Assembly (NCBI RefSeq): GCF_021653975.1
Contig: NZ_JAJKFK010000001.1
Coordinates: 248,001-312,000 of the forward strand
Origin: Amycolatopsis sp. GM8
GTDB taxonomy: Bacteria > Actinomycetota > Actinomycetes > Mycobacteriales > Pseudonocardiaceae
DNA length: 64,000 nt
Reading direction: 5' to 3'
The notes beneath the pieces are model-generated. The model was not told where the DNA came from, did not search any database, and saw nothing but the letters and a program-made list of their open reading frames with translations. The position numbers and the translations under genes were made by a program. Positions 51,903 through 60,329 of the stretch are shown piece after piece. How positions within the stretch are numbered: the stretch's first letter is position 1; each line of letters opens with the position of its first letter.

Positions 51903-52022
51903 CAGCGCGACCTGCGCACGTTGCATCGTGAACTCACAGGAGAGGAACCCGAGCTACCGCATGACGACGAAGATCCCCACGACCATTTCACGCCCGACGA
52001 CGACCTCTACCGCAATCGCTGA
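51903..52022 (+). pseudogene. 3' end of another gene fused to the CorA remnant
   Basis: In a second frame the DNA reads QRDLRTLHRELTGEEPELPH, then DDEDPHDHFTPDDDLYRNR and a stop, with good codon bias. It is the acidic C-terminus of an unidentified protein. Confidence 0.55.
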
Positions 52023-52280
52023 CGCAAAAGACTCATCGACCGTGACCGGCGACCGCATCCCTGCGCGAGGCGCCTACTAACTCGGGCGCACATCGGTCAC
52101 ATCAGACATTTCTTAGTCCGGAAAAACACCCTCGTCGAGCAGCTGCTCATCCAGTAACTCGCCGCAGCCGCGGTCCCATTCCGCAGGTTCCAATATCCGT
52201 GACTACCAGTGCGACCGATCTTGTTGACCTCGCCGACGCGGTGCTCGACGTCGAGTTCGGGCACCACGTCGCCGTCTCAC

Positions 52281-52311
52281 CTGGGAAAGAGCCCTTATTC
52301 GAACCGCGCGC
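52281..52311 (+). repeat. 31-bp repeat, copy 2
   Basis: Matches 21127-21157 at 28 of 31 bases. It ends exactly at the stop codon of the minus-strand gene at 52311, so it lies in that gene's 3' flank. Confidence 0.6.
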
Positions 52312-52946
52312 TAGTCCTCGTTCTGACTTGCAGGCGGCCAGGTTTCTCGGGGCTGTTCGGTCTGGGCTGCGCGCCAGCGGTCGTTCAGTTCTTTCGTCCA
52401 TCCCTTTGGGGGCGGCCATGCCACGCCCCAGACGGCAAGTTGCGCACGGGTGAAGCCGCCTGCGGGGGTGCGTGCGCGTTCGATCTCTTCCGGGGACGGC
52501 AACACATGCATGTCGAGGGCGGGCGGGCAGCCGGTCGCTCGAGTGTCCGGCTGGTAGGCCGCGGTGTCGTGGATGTCAACCAAGCCGACCGTGTCGGGTA
52601 TCTCGACTTCCGCGCGTCCACGCCAACGCACCCACAACGCCACGCACCCGGCGTCGACCTCGGCCAGCAGCTTCCGCAGTGACCAGGCCTTCCCGAACTG
52701 GTCAATCTCGATCGCCACAGCGGGCAACTCCGCCGGCCGCGTACAGACCAGATCCAACCGAGCACGCCTCAGGCCGTTCTTCGATGGCCGTGTGATCCGG
52801 CCCTGAACCTCACGCGCGACAGTCCAGCCCTGCTCACCAGCCCAGCACGCCGTCCGCTCGGTCAACAATCTCGTCGCCTGCGGTGCGCTCAGCCCGCTCA
52901 ACCGCTCCGGCTCGAGATACCCACGCAGCGAAGCCGCCAAAGCCAT
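52311..52946 (-). CDS. Unknown protein with possible PD-(D/E)XK nuclease-like core
   Basis: A 211-residue protein. The segment RRARLDLVCTRPAELPAVAI followed by EIDQFGKAWSLRKLLAEVDA has the strand-Asp and Glu-x-Asp/Lys pattern of a PD-(D/E)XK nuclease, then CVALWVRWRGRAEVEI. The remainder is Trp- and Pro-rich (GWTKELNDRWRAAQT). No partner gene for a restriction system is present. ATG 52946 is chosen; the frame is open to 52970. Function not certain. Confidence 0.5.
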   Translation of the reverse strand: MALAASLRGYLEPERLSGLSAPQATRLLTERTACWAGEQGWTVAREVQGRITRPSKNGLRRARLDLVCTRPAELPAVAIEIDQFGKAWSLRKLLAEVDAGCVALWVRWRGRAEVEIPDTVGLVDIHDTAAYQPDTRATGCPPALDMHVLPSPEEIERARTPAGGFTRAQLAVWGVAWPPPKGWTKELNDRWRAAQTEQPRETWPPASQNED

Positions 52947-53180
52947 CGTCCCGTCACCCACAGAAGCCACGTGGCCACGATAGAACCTCGGACGGACGGA
53001 ATCCCCGGTTCACCGCGGGTAGAACCTGCTCGACGTAGCCGGTCGCGGGTTCGATCTCCCCGCAATTCCGTCTCTTCCGCAGCGAGCCGCCGTGGAGGAC
53101 GCTGGCGGAGTGGCCAGTGCGAGGCTGTCTTGCGCTGGACTTGTGCGTGTTGATCGTTTCTGTCGGTTGCGGCTGGCAGG

Positions 53181-53474
53181 ATGACGTCCATGACAAGCAG
53201 TCAGCGAGCCGTGTACGTGGTGCATGACCGCACCACGTCTGCCCAGCCCGGCATCCTTGCGACGGCGTTCGAGTCCATCACGAAGGCGATCGCGTATCTC
53301 GACGGGTTCCGCGCCCAGCACCCCGACAACCCCGGCCCGCTCACCTGGACCACCGGCCCCGGCTGGGCCAACGGCCGCGACGCCGACGGCAACGAGATGT
53401 TCAACGTGTTCGGCCTGGCGCTGCACCCCGACAACGAACCGGCCTACTTCGAGCGGACTTCCCGCAGGTCGTGA
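53181..53474 (+). CDS. Unknown 97-residue protein
   Basis: MTSMTSSQRAVYVVHDRTTS, AFESITKAIAYLDGFRAQHP, TTGPGWANGRDADGNEMFNV, then FGLALHPDN. Coding bias is good, no recognised family. It is the first of two small plus-strand genes. Confidence 0.55.
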   Translation: MTSMTSSQRAVYVVHDRTTSAQPGILATAFESITKAIAYLDGFRAQHPDNPGPLTWTTGPGWANGRDADGNEMFNVFGLALHPDNEPAYFERTSRRS

Positions 53475-53510
53475 CCAGATGATCACTGAAAGGCGAAGTA
53501 AGGAGTGCGG

Positions 53511-53687
53511 ATGAGCGGGGACCACGCGACGCTCGGGCCGGGCGTGCACGAGACGGAAGCGTTGACGGCGCTGGAGAACGGCGACATCGAGACGGCGAAG
53601 GTCCGCGCGCAGCTCGCCCAAGCGGCCGCGCTGAACCGGCTGGCCTCGATCCTTCAGCAGGCCGCCGCGCCGAAGTACGACCTGTAG
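53511..53687 (+). CDS. Unknown 58-residue protein
   Basis: MSGDHATLGPGVHETEALTA, then KVRAQLAQAAALNRLASILQ. AAGGAG sits five bases before ATG 53511. Mostly helical; likely in one transcript with the gene at 53181 (36 bases apart). Function unknown. Confidence 0.55.
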   Translation: MSGDHATLGPGVHETEALTALENGDIETAKVRAQLAQAAALNRLASILQQAAAPKYDL

Positions 53688-53711
53688 CCCGCGATCAGCT
53701 GCAAGCTCTGG

Positions 53712-53924
53712 GTGCAGAGCGCCAACTGGCAGGCCACCGTCCGAGCCGACCGGATCATCGGGCTCCGTGTGAGCGCGGCACCAGGCACGAGCGACCCGTA
53801 CGACCCGTTCCGGCTCGAAGCCGTCACCACCGACCCGATCGGCGAGCACGGGACCACGATCGTGCGGCTGTGCTCGGGGAAAGTGGAGACCTTCCCCGAG
53901 GACACCGCCATCAGGTCGGCGTAG
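53712..53924 (+). pseudogene. Truncated unknown gene
   Basis: From GTG 53712: SANWQATVRADRIIGLRVSA, DPFRLEAVTTDPIGEHGTTI, VRLCSGKVETFPED, with clear plus-strand codon bias. Bias ends near 53910, where the 3' part of a minus-strand recombinase relic begins, so the gene looks cut by that sequence. Confidence 0.55.
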
Positions 53925-54678
53925 GCGTCAGGCTGCGGCCGATGCTTCGAGGTCGGGGTCTTCCGGTGGGCAGCGAGGTCTTCGGCCAGCGCTGCGGCGT
54001 GCGGACCGATGACCTCGACAAGGTAGGGGGCCGCGCGCAACGCGTAATGCAGCATGTCGTCGGGGATCGGTTGGGTCGCGTTCTCGCCGACCTGTTCGAG
54101 TTCGGCGACCTGGGCGGCGGTCTTGCCGGGCCAGGGCATGAATCCCGCCGGGTAGTGGTCGGTGGTGAACAGCTCGGTGTAGCGAGCGAGATCCTTGACT
54201 GCCAGGATCGCGCCCATCCTGCTCCGCGGAACCAACCCGTCATCGCGGCGCTGCTGCAACCATCGGTCGCAGTGCTGCTGGGTCAGCTCGTCCAACTGCT
54301 TGATGCCGGCCTTGGCCAGCCACCGTAGCCAGGCGATGGCGTCGAAACGCCGCTGGATGCAGGTGCGCAACGCCAGCCGGTCCCGGCGAGCCCAGGCAAC
54401 TCGGCGATGAGCTCATGATGCGGGGAACGCAAGGCGACCACGAACTCGCGGACCAGGACCTGCCAGTGCGGTTGCGGGATCTCGCGCCAGTCCCAGACCA
54501 GCTCGCCGGGATGCATCTGGACTCGCGCGTCGCGAACTCCGCGCAGATCCCACGTGTCGTCGTCGAACCGGGGACGCGGGCCCGCAGGGTCGAGGGGGAT
54601 GTCGAGTAGTTCATGCACGAGTTGGCCGGCGAACGGGGATCGCGCGATCCTCGCGCGGCGAAGGGAACGGTCGGTCAT
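53910..54678 (-). pseudogene. Frameshifted and truncated tyrosine-recombinase-like gene
   Basis: The N-terminal part starts at ATG 54678 (TDRSLRRARIARSPFAGQLV, PRFDDDTWDLRGVRDARVQM, VVALRSPHHELIAELPGLA). Near 54398 the frame shifts and continues as RRDRLALRTCIQRRFDAIAW, KQLDELTQQHCDRWLQQRRD and LAAHRKTPTSKHRP, typical of the long SAM-like front end of large actinobacterial recombinases. No catalytic Arg-His-Arg-Tyr domain remains; the sequence changes near 53910. Confidence 0.7.
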
Positions 54679-54905
54679 TCGGTGGTTTCCTCGGGACGCA
54701 GGGGCAACTCGTCGTCGCGATCCCTGACGTCGGCCGCGGCGGCGGTGAGCACTGCGGGTGCGAACTTCGGCAGGATGTCGGTGTCCAGGCGATGGGCGTA
54801 GGGACCGAACACGGCCAAGAACTGTGTCACGGTCATTTGCCGGAACTGGCGGGCGAAGAACGCCTTCAGCCGCAACAGGTTCGCCGCGTGGCGCGGCGCG
54901 AACAC
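54675..54905 (-). CDS. Small or truncated gene overlapping the recombinase relic
   Basis: From GTG 54905: FAPRHAANLLRLKAFFARQF, RQMTVTQFLAVFGPYAHRLD, ending PLRPEETTE. Its stop overlaps the next ATG (ATGA), so the two were co-translated. It may be the remaining C-terminal part of an upstream recombinase gene; bias does not continue upstream of 54905. Confidence 0.45.
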   Translation of the reverse strand: MFAPRHAANLLRLKAFFARQFRQMTVTQFLAVFGPYAHRLDTDILPKFAPAVLTAAAADVRDRDDELPLRPEETTE

Positions 54906-55455
54906 CGCCAGCGGACGCGATCCTCGGCGTCCAGCTCGGATACCGCGATCCCGTCCTGAGCTTGAATTTTAACCTGACGCAGTCAGTCGCGGGCCACGGT
55001 TGATCACGGAAGCGGCCTCTGGTTGATCATGCTCGTTGTCGAGGGAAGCCGATCTATCGGAACCACCCGTACCCCCTTGCCGCGGCCTGCCCCGGTAAGC
55101 GACCTGGCGGTCCGAGTACGCCCCTGCTTGCATCCACACACCTAGAGCCGGGCAACGCTCCCGTCGGCTGGGCTTGACTTTTTCGGGGCACTCGGAAATC
55201 CTCTGGTCGAGGAAGTCATCACTGGCAACCTAGCGGACACACCAACTCGGGCTCAAGGGAGTGAGACCGACCGTGGTATTCCGCGGAGCATCTCACGCCA
55301 GAGTCATCACCGTGCTCGCGGCGTGTCCGATGTAGACATTATGCCAGCTCCGGCATCGCTGTTCCTGCCATCCGGTGTCCACCACCGTTCGGGTGCGACT
55401 TCCTGCCTGCACCCGAAATCGTTGCGACACACGGACAAACGAACAGGAGACCGGC
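54906..55455. other. Long intergenic stretch
   Basis: Some 550 bases without a supported gene. It contains repeated GGTTGATCA words near 54994-55026, A+T-richer blocks and, toward 55455, the leader of the next operon. No clear promoter was found. Confidence 0.5.
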
Positions 55456-55860
55456 ATGACATACCCCGCCGACCACGACCAGCACCCGCATCCGGCGCCG
55501 GAGCGGCCGCCCTCGCCGGTGCACCTGACCGGCGCCCTGCCACCAGGCATCGATCCCGCTGGTGACCCGCCGCGGGCGGGCGGTCTCGCGCGCCGGGACG
55601 ATCTGGTACTGCGCTGGGATCCCTTCAGCGGCTGGGCGCATCTGGCCCGCGACCGTCGCGGCGGCAGGCCACGGTTCCTGGGCTTCCTGCACCTGGCCGC
55701 GCCGACCCCGGCGGTGCTGAGCGCGCGACTCGCGGCCGCGGGGTGCGAGATCCTGGGCGAGCGCACCGTTGACGAGCAGCTCGTGGAATTCCGATTCCGC
55801 CTGACGCCCTTGGCCGACGCCGGCACAGATCCGTGGATGCCTGCCCAAGCGGGGGCGTGA
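55456..55860 (+). CDS. Unknown 134-residue protein
   Basis: A His/Pro-rich N-terminus (DHDQHPHPAPERPPSPVHL) precedes a compact domain: RRDDLVLRWDPFSGWAHLAR, PRFLGFLHLAAPTPAVLSAR, CEILGERTVDEQLVEFRFRL. ACAGGAG is six bases before ATG 55456. It ends two bases ahead of the thioesterase-like gene, so it is its operon partner. Not recognised. Confidence 0.6.
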   Translation: MTYPADHDQHPHPAPERPPSPVHLTGALPPGIDPAGDPPRAGGLARRDDLVLRWDPFSGWAHLARDRRGGRPRFLGFLHLAAPTPAVLSARLAAAGCEILGERTVDEQLVEFRFRLTPLADAGTDPWMPAQAGA

Positions 55861-55862
55861 CC

Positions 55863-56411
55863 ATGTACGACAAGGTGCATCCGGCCGGGACCGGGGTCAA
55901 GCTGGGGCAGCCCGACCGCGGCGACCATACCGAGGCCGCCACACCCATCCGTGCTGCCAGTGCCAGTCCGCAGGAGCCGAGGCTGGCCAGCTTGCTCGGC
56001 ACGGCGCGCACTGTCCATTACTTCACACGTCCCGCCGACTCCGTCGGGGCCATTCCCGACGGAGCGGAGTGGACAACCAAACCCGACATCCTGCGTTCCG
56101 GCCGGATGGTCGAGTGGTGTGAAGGCCCGTGCATGGCCGCGATCCGGAGTGCGATCTCCACGGACGAATGCTCGCTCGGCGTCCTGCAGCAGTTCCGCTG
56201 GCTCCACGAAGCCCCGGTCCGTACGAGTGAGGTGGAGCAAGTCACCATCAGCGTCACGTGCACCGGGGTGATCGGACGCCGCACCACCTGGGACGTGGTG
56301 GCCCACGACGCCAACCTAGTGAAGCTCGGCCACGGTTCGATGGAATTCGTCGTCACCAACCAGGACCGCTACCAGGTTCGACACGGGCTTACCGCAGTGA
56401 GGACAGGATGA
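55863..56411 (+). CDS. Hotdog-fold thioesterase-like protein (FlK type)
   Basis: A 182-residue protein. The second half carries the features of the fluoroacetyl-CoA thioesterase-like family: MVEWCEGPCMAAIRSAISTD, LGVLQQFRWLHEAPVRTSEV, TISVTCTGVIGRRTTWDVVA, KLGHGSMEFVV. In FlK the Glu and His positions of EGPCM and GHGSM-like loops take part in catalysis. The first 50 residues are extra. It may hydrolyse or bind an acyl-CoA. Located ahead of the ammonia-lyase pair but separated from it by about 390 bases. Confidence 0.65.
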   Translation: MYDKVHPAGTGVKLGQPDRGDHTEAATPIRAASASPQEPRLASLLGTARTVHYFTRPADSVGAIPDGAEWTTKPDILRSGRMVEWCEGPCMAAIRSAISTDECSLGVLQQFRWLHEAPVRTSEVEQVTISVTCTGVIGRRTTWDVVAHDANLVKLGHGSMEFVVTNQDRYQVRHGLTAVRTG

Positions 56412-56799
56412 GGGTGGCCGCGAAGTCATCCGGGAGAGGTCGCCGGCATCACCTGGACCGCCGTGTTCACCCTCATCTCCACGACCATCCCGCCCGGCCC
56501 CGACGGCTGAACACACTGCCGGTCACCCCCGCAGACCACACCGGCATTCTCCCCCGCCGGACACAGGCCGGCAGCCCTTCACCTCGCGCAACTCCACACA
56601 GGACAGAAGCACAGGGGAGAATTCCACGCGACGACCTGGTGTTCTCGGTCCCGCTGCTGCGACTACGGCCGCTGCGGTGTAGCCGACGCCGACGCCAACC
56701 TTGACCTGTGCCACGACCTCGCCACAGCCGCATCACCGACATGGACCGTCCTTTGTGGATGAAACCGCTGCCCGGAACGACCAATCTCTGGAGGAAATA
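56412..56799. other. Intergenic stretch before the decarboxylase
   Basis: No supported gene. Short frames show no sustained bias. It ends with the strong ribosome site GGAGG at about 56789-56793, eight bases before the decarboxylase start, so the promoter of the decarboxylase/ammonia-lyase pair is probably here. Confidence 0.45.
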
Positions 56800-57333
56800 A
56801 TGAGTGTGTTCGATGACGACCTAGGAGCCTCGGCCGTGATGGCCGGCGAGTGCGACGGCCTAGTCGGCCAGCACCTACTGTACGAGTACGGGAACGGCTG
56901 GCGATACGAGCTGTACGTGAAGAACGGCACCACCATCGACTACCGGATCCACACAGGCATGGTGGGTGGCCGGTGGGTCAAGGATCAGGCGGTGATCCTG
57001 GCTCGGCTGGACGAGGATTGGTTCACGTGTTCCTGGAGCGAGCCGACCGGAACGTCGGTGAGCTTGACAATCTGCCCGGCCCGGCGCCGGCTGCACGGTG
57101 CGATCTTCTTTCCGCGTTGGGTCGAGCAGCATCCCGAGCGCACCGTGGTGTATCAAAACGAACGTCTCGACGAGATGCGCGCCCTGCGCGATGCCGGCCC
57201 GGCCTACCCCATCGCGGTGGTCGACGAGACGGCACGGATCTTCTTCGTCGAGGACAGAGGGCTGGACGACGAGAGTGTGATCGGCTGCGCGCCGCACGAC
57301 CTGGCCCCCGGCTACGCGACGCGGAGGAACTAG
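56800..57333 (+). CDS. padC: Phenolic acid decarboxylase (PadC family)
   Basis: Cofactor-free enzyme of 177 residues that decarboxylates p-coumaric, caffeic or ferulic acid to the 4-vinylphenol. The whole family pattern is visible: [20 protein letters not shown] with the active-site Tyr residues, [19 protein letters not shown] with the essential Arg, [14 protein letters not shown] with the catalytic Glu, [20 protein letters not shown] and QNERLDEMR. Length matches the roughly 165-180 residues of the family. GGAGGAAATA precedes ATG 56800. The ammonia-lyase gene follows after five bases, so both are translated together and the enzyme probably removes the carboxyl group of the lyase product. Confidence 0.93.
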   Translation: MSVFDDDLGASAVMAGECDGLVGQHLLYEYGNGWRYELYVKNGTTIDYRIHTGMVGGRWVKDQAVILARLDEDWFTCSWSEPTGTSVSLTICPARRRLHGAIFFPRWVEQHPERTVVYQNERLDEMRALRDAGPAYPIAVVDETARIFFVEDRGLDDESVIGCAPHDLAPGYATRRN

Positions 57334-57338
57334 CGATC

Positions 57339-58928
57339 ATGCTGAAACTGGACGGACATACGCTTCGGATCGACGACGTGGTGCACGCCGCGAGTCATCC
57401 CGGCATCCAGATCGATGTCGCCGCGGACGCCGCGCGTGCAATGCGGGACTCCCGCGAGCTGAAGATGACCTTGATCGACGACGGTCAACCGATCTACGGC
57501 GTGACCACCGGCTTCGGCGACAGCGTGACCCGGCAGATCTCACCCGAGAAGGCCGCCGAACTACAGCGAAACATGATTCGGTGCCACCTCAGTGGTACCG
57601 GACCGCGCACGCCGGAGCCCGTCGTCCGGGCCACTCTGTTGATCCGTGCGAATTGCCTGGCGCGAGGGCATTCCGCGGTGAACCCGGTGGTGATGCAGCG
57701 GTTGCTGGATCTGCTGCGCGCGGACGTGCTCCCGGTGATCCCGCAGCGCGGCTCAGTCGGCGCCAGTGGCGACTTGGTGCCGCTGTGTTACGTGGCGGCC
57801 GCCCTGATCGGTGACGGCGAGGTCACCGTCCACGGTGAAACTCGCCAGGCTAGTGCGGTGTTCGCCGAACGGGGCTGGGCGCTGGTCGAGCCGGAAGCGA
57901 AAGATGCCCTCGGGCTGTTGAACGGCACCAGCTACAGCGCGGCGTGGTCGACGGTGGCTCTGGCCGAGGCCGAGCAACTCGCCACAGTCACTGACGTGTG
58001 CACCGCGCTGGCCAGCGAAGCACTCCTCGGTAATCGCGGCCATTTCCACGAATTCATCCACCGCAACAGGGCTCACCCGGGGCAGATCACCAGCGCTCGC
58101 ATCATCCGGGAACTCCTGGACGGCTCGCAGCTGGCGCTGACCCACAGCCAGGTCGTCGACCTCAACGACCCGCTCGGGGAACGCGGCTACCAGACACTGC
58201 GGCGCAGCATCCAGGACCGCTACTCAATCCGCTGCGCACCCCAGATCACCGGTGTGCTGCGCGACACGGCGGACTGGGTGCGGCACTGGCTGGAGCGCGA
58301 GATCAACGCGTCCACTGACAACCCCCTGTTCGACGTGGACTCCCACACGGTGCACAGCGGCGGAAACTTCTACGGCGGCCACGTAGTCCAGGCCATGGAC
58401 GCCCTGAAAATCGCGGTGGCCAACATCGCCGACCTGCTCGACCGGCAGCTCGAGCTGCTGGTCGACGAGAAGTTCAACGCCGGCCTGACCCCGAATCTCA
58501 TCCCCCGCGCCGCCGAGCACAACCGGGAAGCCGGACTCCACCACGGGTTCAAAGGCATGCAGCTCACCGCGAGCGCGATGACCGCGGAAGCGCTCCAGCG
58601 CAGCACACCCGCCAGCGTGTTCTCTCGATCCACCGAGGCGCACAACCAAGACAAGGTCAGCATGTCGCCGATCGCTGCCCGCGGTGCCGCCGAGATCGCC
58701 GGCCTTGCCCGCCAGGTGGCCGCCGTCCACATCCTGGCCGCCTGCCAGGCGCTGGACCTGCGCGGCGCCGAGCACATGAGCCCACGTACCCGCGCCGTGC
58801 ACGACCTCATCCGCGACCATATCCCCACCCTCGACCGCGACCGGCGCATGGACCACGATATCGCCACCGTCGTCGACCTGATCAGCAACAACACGTTCGC
58901 CCAGATCGATGAGCCCAGGTCAATGTAA
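57339..58928 (+). CDS. Aromatic amino acid ammonia-lyase (MIO family)
   Basis: A 529-residue lyase of the HAL/PAL/TAL family, forming an electrophilic MIO group from Ala-Ser-Gly in QRGSVGASGDLVPLCYVAAA. Other family residues: PIYGVTTGFGDSVTRQI with the catalytic Tyr, NGTSYSAAWSTVALAEA, RCAPQITGVLRDTADWV, NASTDNPLFDVDSHTVHSGG and EAHNQDKVSMSPIAAR. The substrate loop reads LQRNMIRCHLSG. A Cys-His pair stands where HAL has Ser-His, TAL has His-Leu and PAL has Phe-Leu, so the substrate is not settled by sequence. The adjacent phenolic acid decarboxylase favours tyrosine to p-coumarate. An aminomutase is an alternative. Confidence 0.9.
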   Translation: MLKLDGHTLRIDDVVHAASHPGIQIDVAADAARAMRDSRELKMTLIDDGQPIYGVTTGFGDSVTRQISPEKAAELQRNMIRCHLSGTGPRTPEPVVRATLLIRANCLARGHSAVNPVVMQRLLDLLRADVLPVIPQRGSVGASGDLVPLCYVAAALIGDGEVTVHGETRQASAVFAERGWALVEPEAKDALGLLNGTSYSAAWSTVALAEAEQLATVTDVCTALASEALLGNRGHFHEFIHRNRAHPGQITSARIIRELLDGSQLALTHSQVVDLNDPLGERGYQTLRRSIQDRYSIRCAPQITGVLRDTADWVRHWLEREINASTDNPLFDVDSHTVHSGGNFYGGHVVQAMDALKIAVANIADLLDRQLELLVDEKFNAGLTPNLIPRAAEHNREAGLHHGFKGMQLTASAMTAEALQRSTPASVFSRSTEAHNQDKVSMSPIAARGAAEIAGLARQVAAVHILAACQALDLRGAEHMSPRTRAVHDLIRDHIPTLDRDRRMDHDIATVVDLISNNTFAQIDEPRSM

Positions 58929-59251
58929 TGCCTGCTACGTGAATGTCCAGCACGGCAAGGGATCCTGTGCCCGGTTAGTGCGAGAGCTGGCCGCGGACCA
59001 GCGCAGCGGGTCGCGATCACCGACGACCGCTCCACGGCGGTGTGTGTTCTTCACCTGGGGATCGGGCATACCGGTTGGAGTTATTGTCCGGTCCGTGCGG
59101 AACGGGGCATACCAGCCCGCGCCTATACGGAGACCCCGTTTCCTATAGACGCCAACTCCTGGTAACGATGGAACGGTATCTTCACCCGCCCGCTATCAGG
59201 AGGGGTGACGAGGTAGTCGCCCAGGAGCCGGCTCGCGATCAGTTTCATGCA
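58929..59251. other. Intergenic stretch between convergent genes
   Basis: Between the end of the ammonia-lyase gene and the 3' end of a GntR gene on the other strand. Contains GGAACGGGGCATACC and GGAGACCCCGTTTCC, which together can form a stem (CGGGG/CCCCG), a possible shared terminator near 59100-59140. Confidence 0.4.
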
Positions 59252-59938
59252 CTATTTCATCCTTTCTCGCTTTACTTGGGGTGATCTCGGCCAAATGTCA
59301 TCCGGTTCTGGATCTTCGAGCCGCTGAATGAACACATTCACGACCTGTGCCGGGTCTATGAGGCTGGCGACTCGCCGCCATGCGTCGCCGGGGTCGGTGG
59401 CGTCGGGAATTCGATGCTGCGAGAGCGCGAGTTGCTGTCTGTCGCCCTTGAGATCGAGGTGCAGGAAGACGTCGAAGGCGAACATCGGCGGCTCGCCGTC
59501 TTGGCGCGATGAACGGAATCGGCGCGTGTTGACCAGGATGTCGCCCTCGCGAATGAACACAACACCTCGGAGCACGAGGATCTTGATCGCCCCTCGCGTC
59601 ACTTCCGTCGAGGTTCTGTGCTCGCGCGCCAGCTTCTCGATGTTCGGCAGCCCGGAGAGCCGATCGATCACAATCGTCTCCGCGATCCGGTCAGCCATGG
59701 TTTCCGCCATGTCCTCCGGCGGAGCCCCGACAAACGTGCCCATGGTAGGGACCCTCGTCACGACTCCGCGTTGCGCGAGCAGCCTCAGCGCTGCGCGAAC
59801 AGTGCCGAGAGAGACTCCATGTCGATCCTTCAAAACCTGCTCACCGGGCAGTCTGGAACTCTCCGGGTATTCGCCACCCGATATTTGCAAGGCGATCAAG
59901 TCCGCAAGGGCGACGTGTTTCTTCTGATTTTCTATCAA
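59252..59938 (-). CDS. GntR-family regulator with second winged helix
   Basis: A 228-residue protein. The GntR HTH is at residues 9-70 (ALADLIALQISGGEYPESSR, LPGEQVLKDRHGVSLGTVRA, LRLLAQRGVVTRVPTMGTFV). A second HTH-like segment follows (ADRIAETIVIDRLSGLPNIE, KLAREHRTSTEVTRGAIKIL, VLRGVVFIREGDILV). The C-terminus is not a FadR- or UTRA-type ligand domain, so the effector is unknown. Two DNA-binding domains in one chain are unusual for GntR. It is the last of three GntR-type genes on this strand. Confidence 0.8.
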   Translation of the reverse strand: MIENQKKHVALADLIALQISGGEYPESSRLPGEQVLKDRHGVSLGTVRAALRLLAQRGVVTRVPTMGTFVGAPPEDMAETMADRIAETIVIDRLSGLPNIEKLAREHRTSTEVTRGAIKILVLRGVVFIREGDILVNTRRFRSSRQDGEPPMFAFDVFLHLDLKGDRQQLALSQHRIPDATDPGDAWRRVASLIDPAQVVNVFIQRLEDPEPDDIWPRSPQVKRERMK

Positions 59939-59944
59939 CGACTT

Positions 59945-60235
59945 TTACCCCAAGATAGTGACGATTCCTATAGCCAGCAGTGCTGCCAGCATCCAGCCGA
60001 CGAACGCGAGTGCATTGCCGGGCGGCTGTGCCGGCACGATCTCTGACGTTGCAGACGGGGCAGGGCGCGCTCCATCAACTCGCGCGTCAACTGTGGGGGA
60101 ACGACCGGGATCGCGGCGGTATCGACGAGCATCGCACACTCCAGGCACAGCAGTCGGACCTCGTACGCCGTTTGCGCCGGGATGGACGCAACACCGCACT
60201 CCTCCGACCCCGCAAGCGTCCGCCCCTACGCCGAC
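59945..60235 (-). pseudogene. Small membrane-protein gene with frame break
   Basis: One frame reads YEVRLLCLECAMLVDTAAIP, VVPPQLTRELMERALPRLQ with good bias; another continues with TSEIVPAQPPGNALAFVGWM, LAALLAIGIVTILG to a stop at 59945 and includes one membrane helix. The switch near 60050 suggests an indel. No start with a ribosome site is visible in the first frame. It would be a small single-pass protein next to the regulators. Confidence 0.35.
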
Positions 60236-60329
60236 AGGCACGTTCTGTTCTCCGGCCTCACCTTGCGCAGGTCGCAATTGAAGAGGCCACACCAGACCTC
60301 GGTAGACTCCGTTTCCTGGAACACTGGCT

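Noticed and set aside
53026-53075. A tRNA-like 3' half (GCGGGTTCGATCTCCCCGC)
   Set aside because: The loop resembles a T-loop, but the stem does not pair correctly and no anticodon arm or D-arm is found upstream.
25105-53110. A short shared sequence CTCTTCCGCAGCGAG at about 25117 and 53072
   Set aside because: Only about 15 bases match and the flanks differ; too short to call a meaningful repeat.
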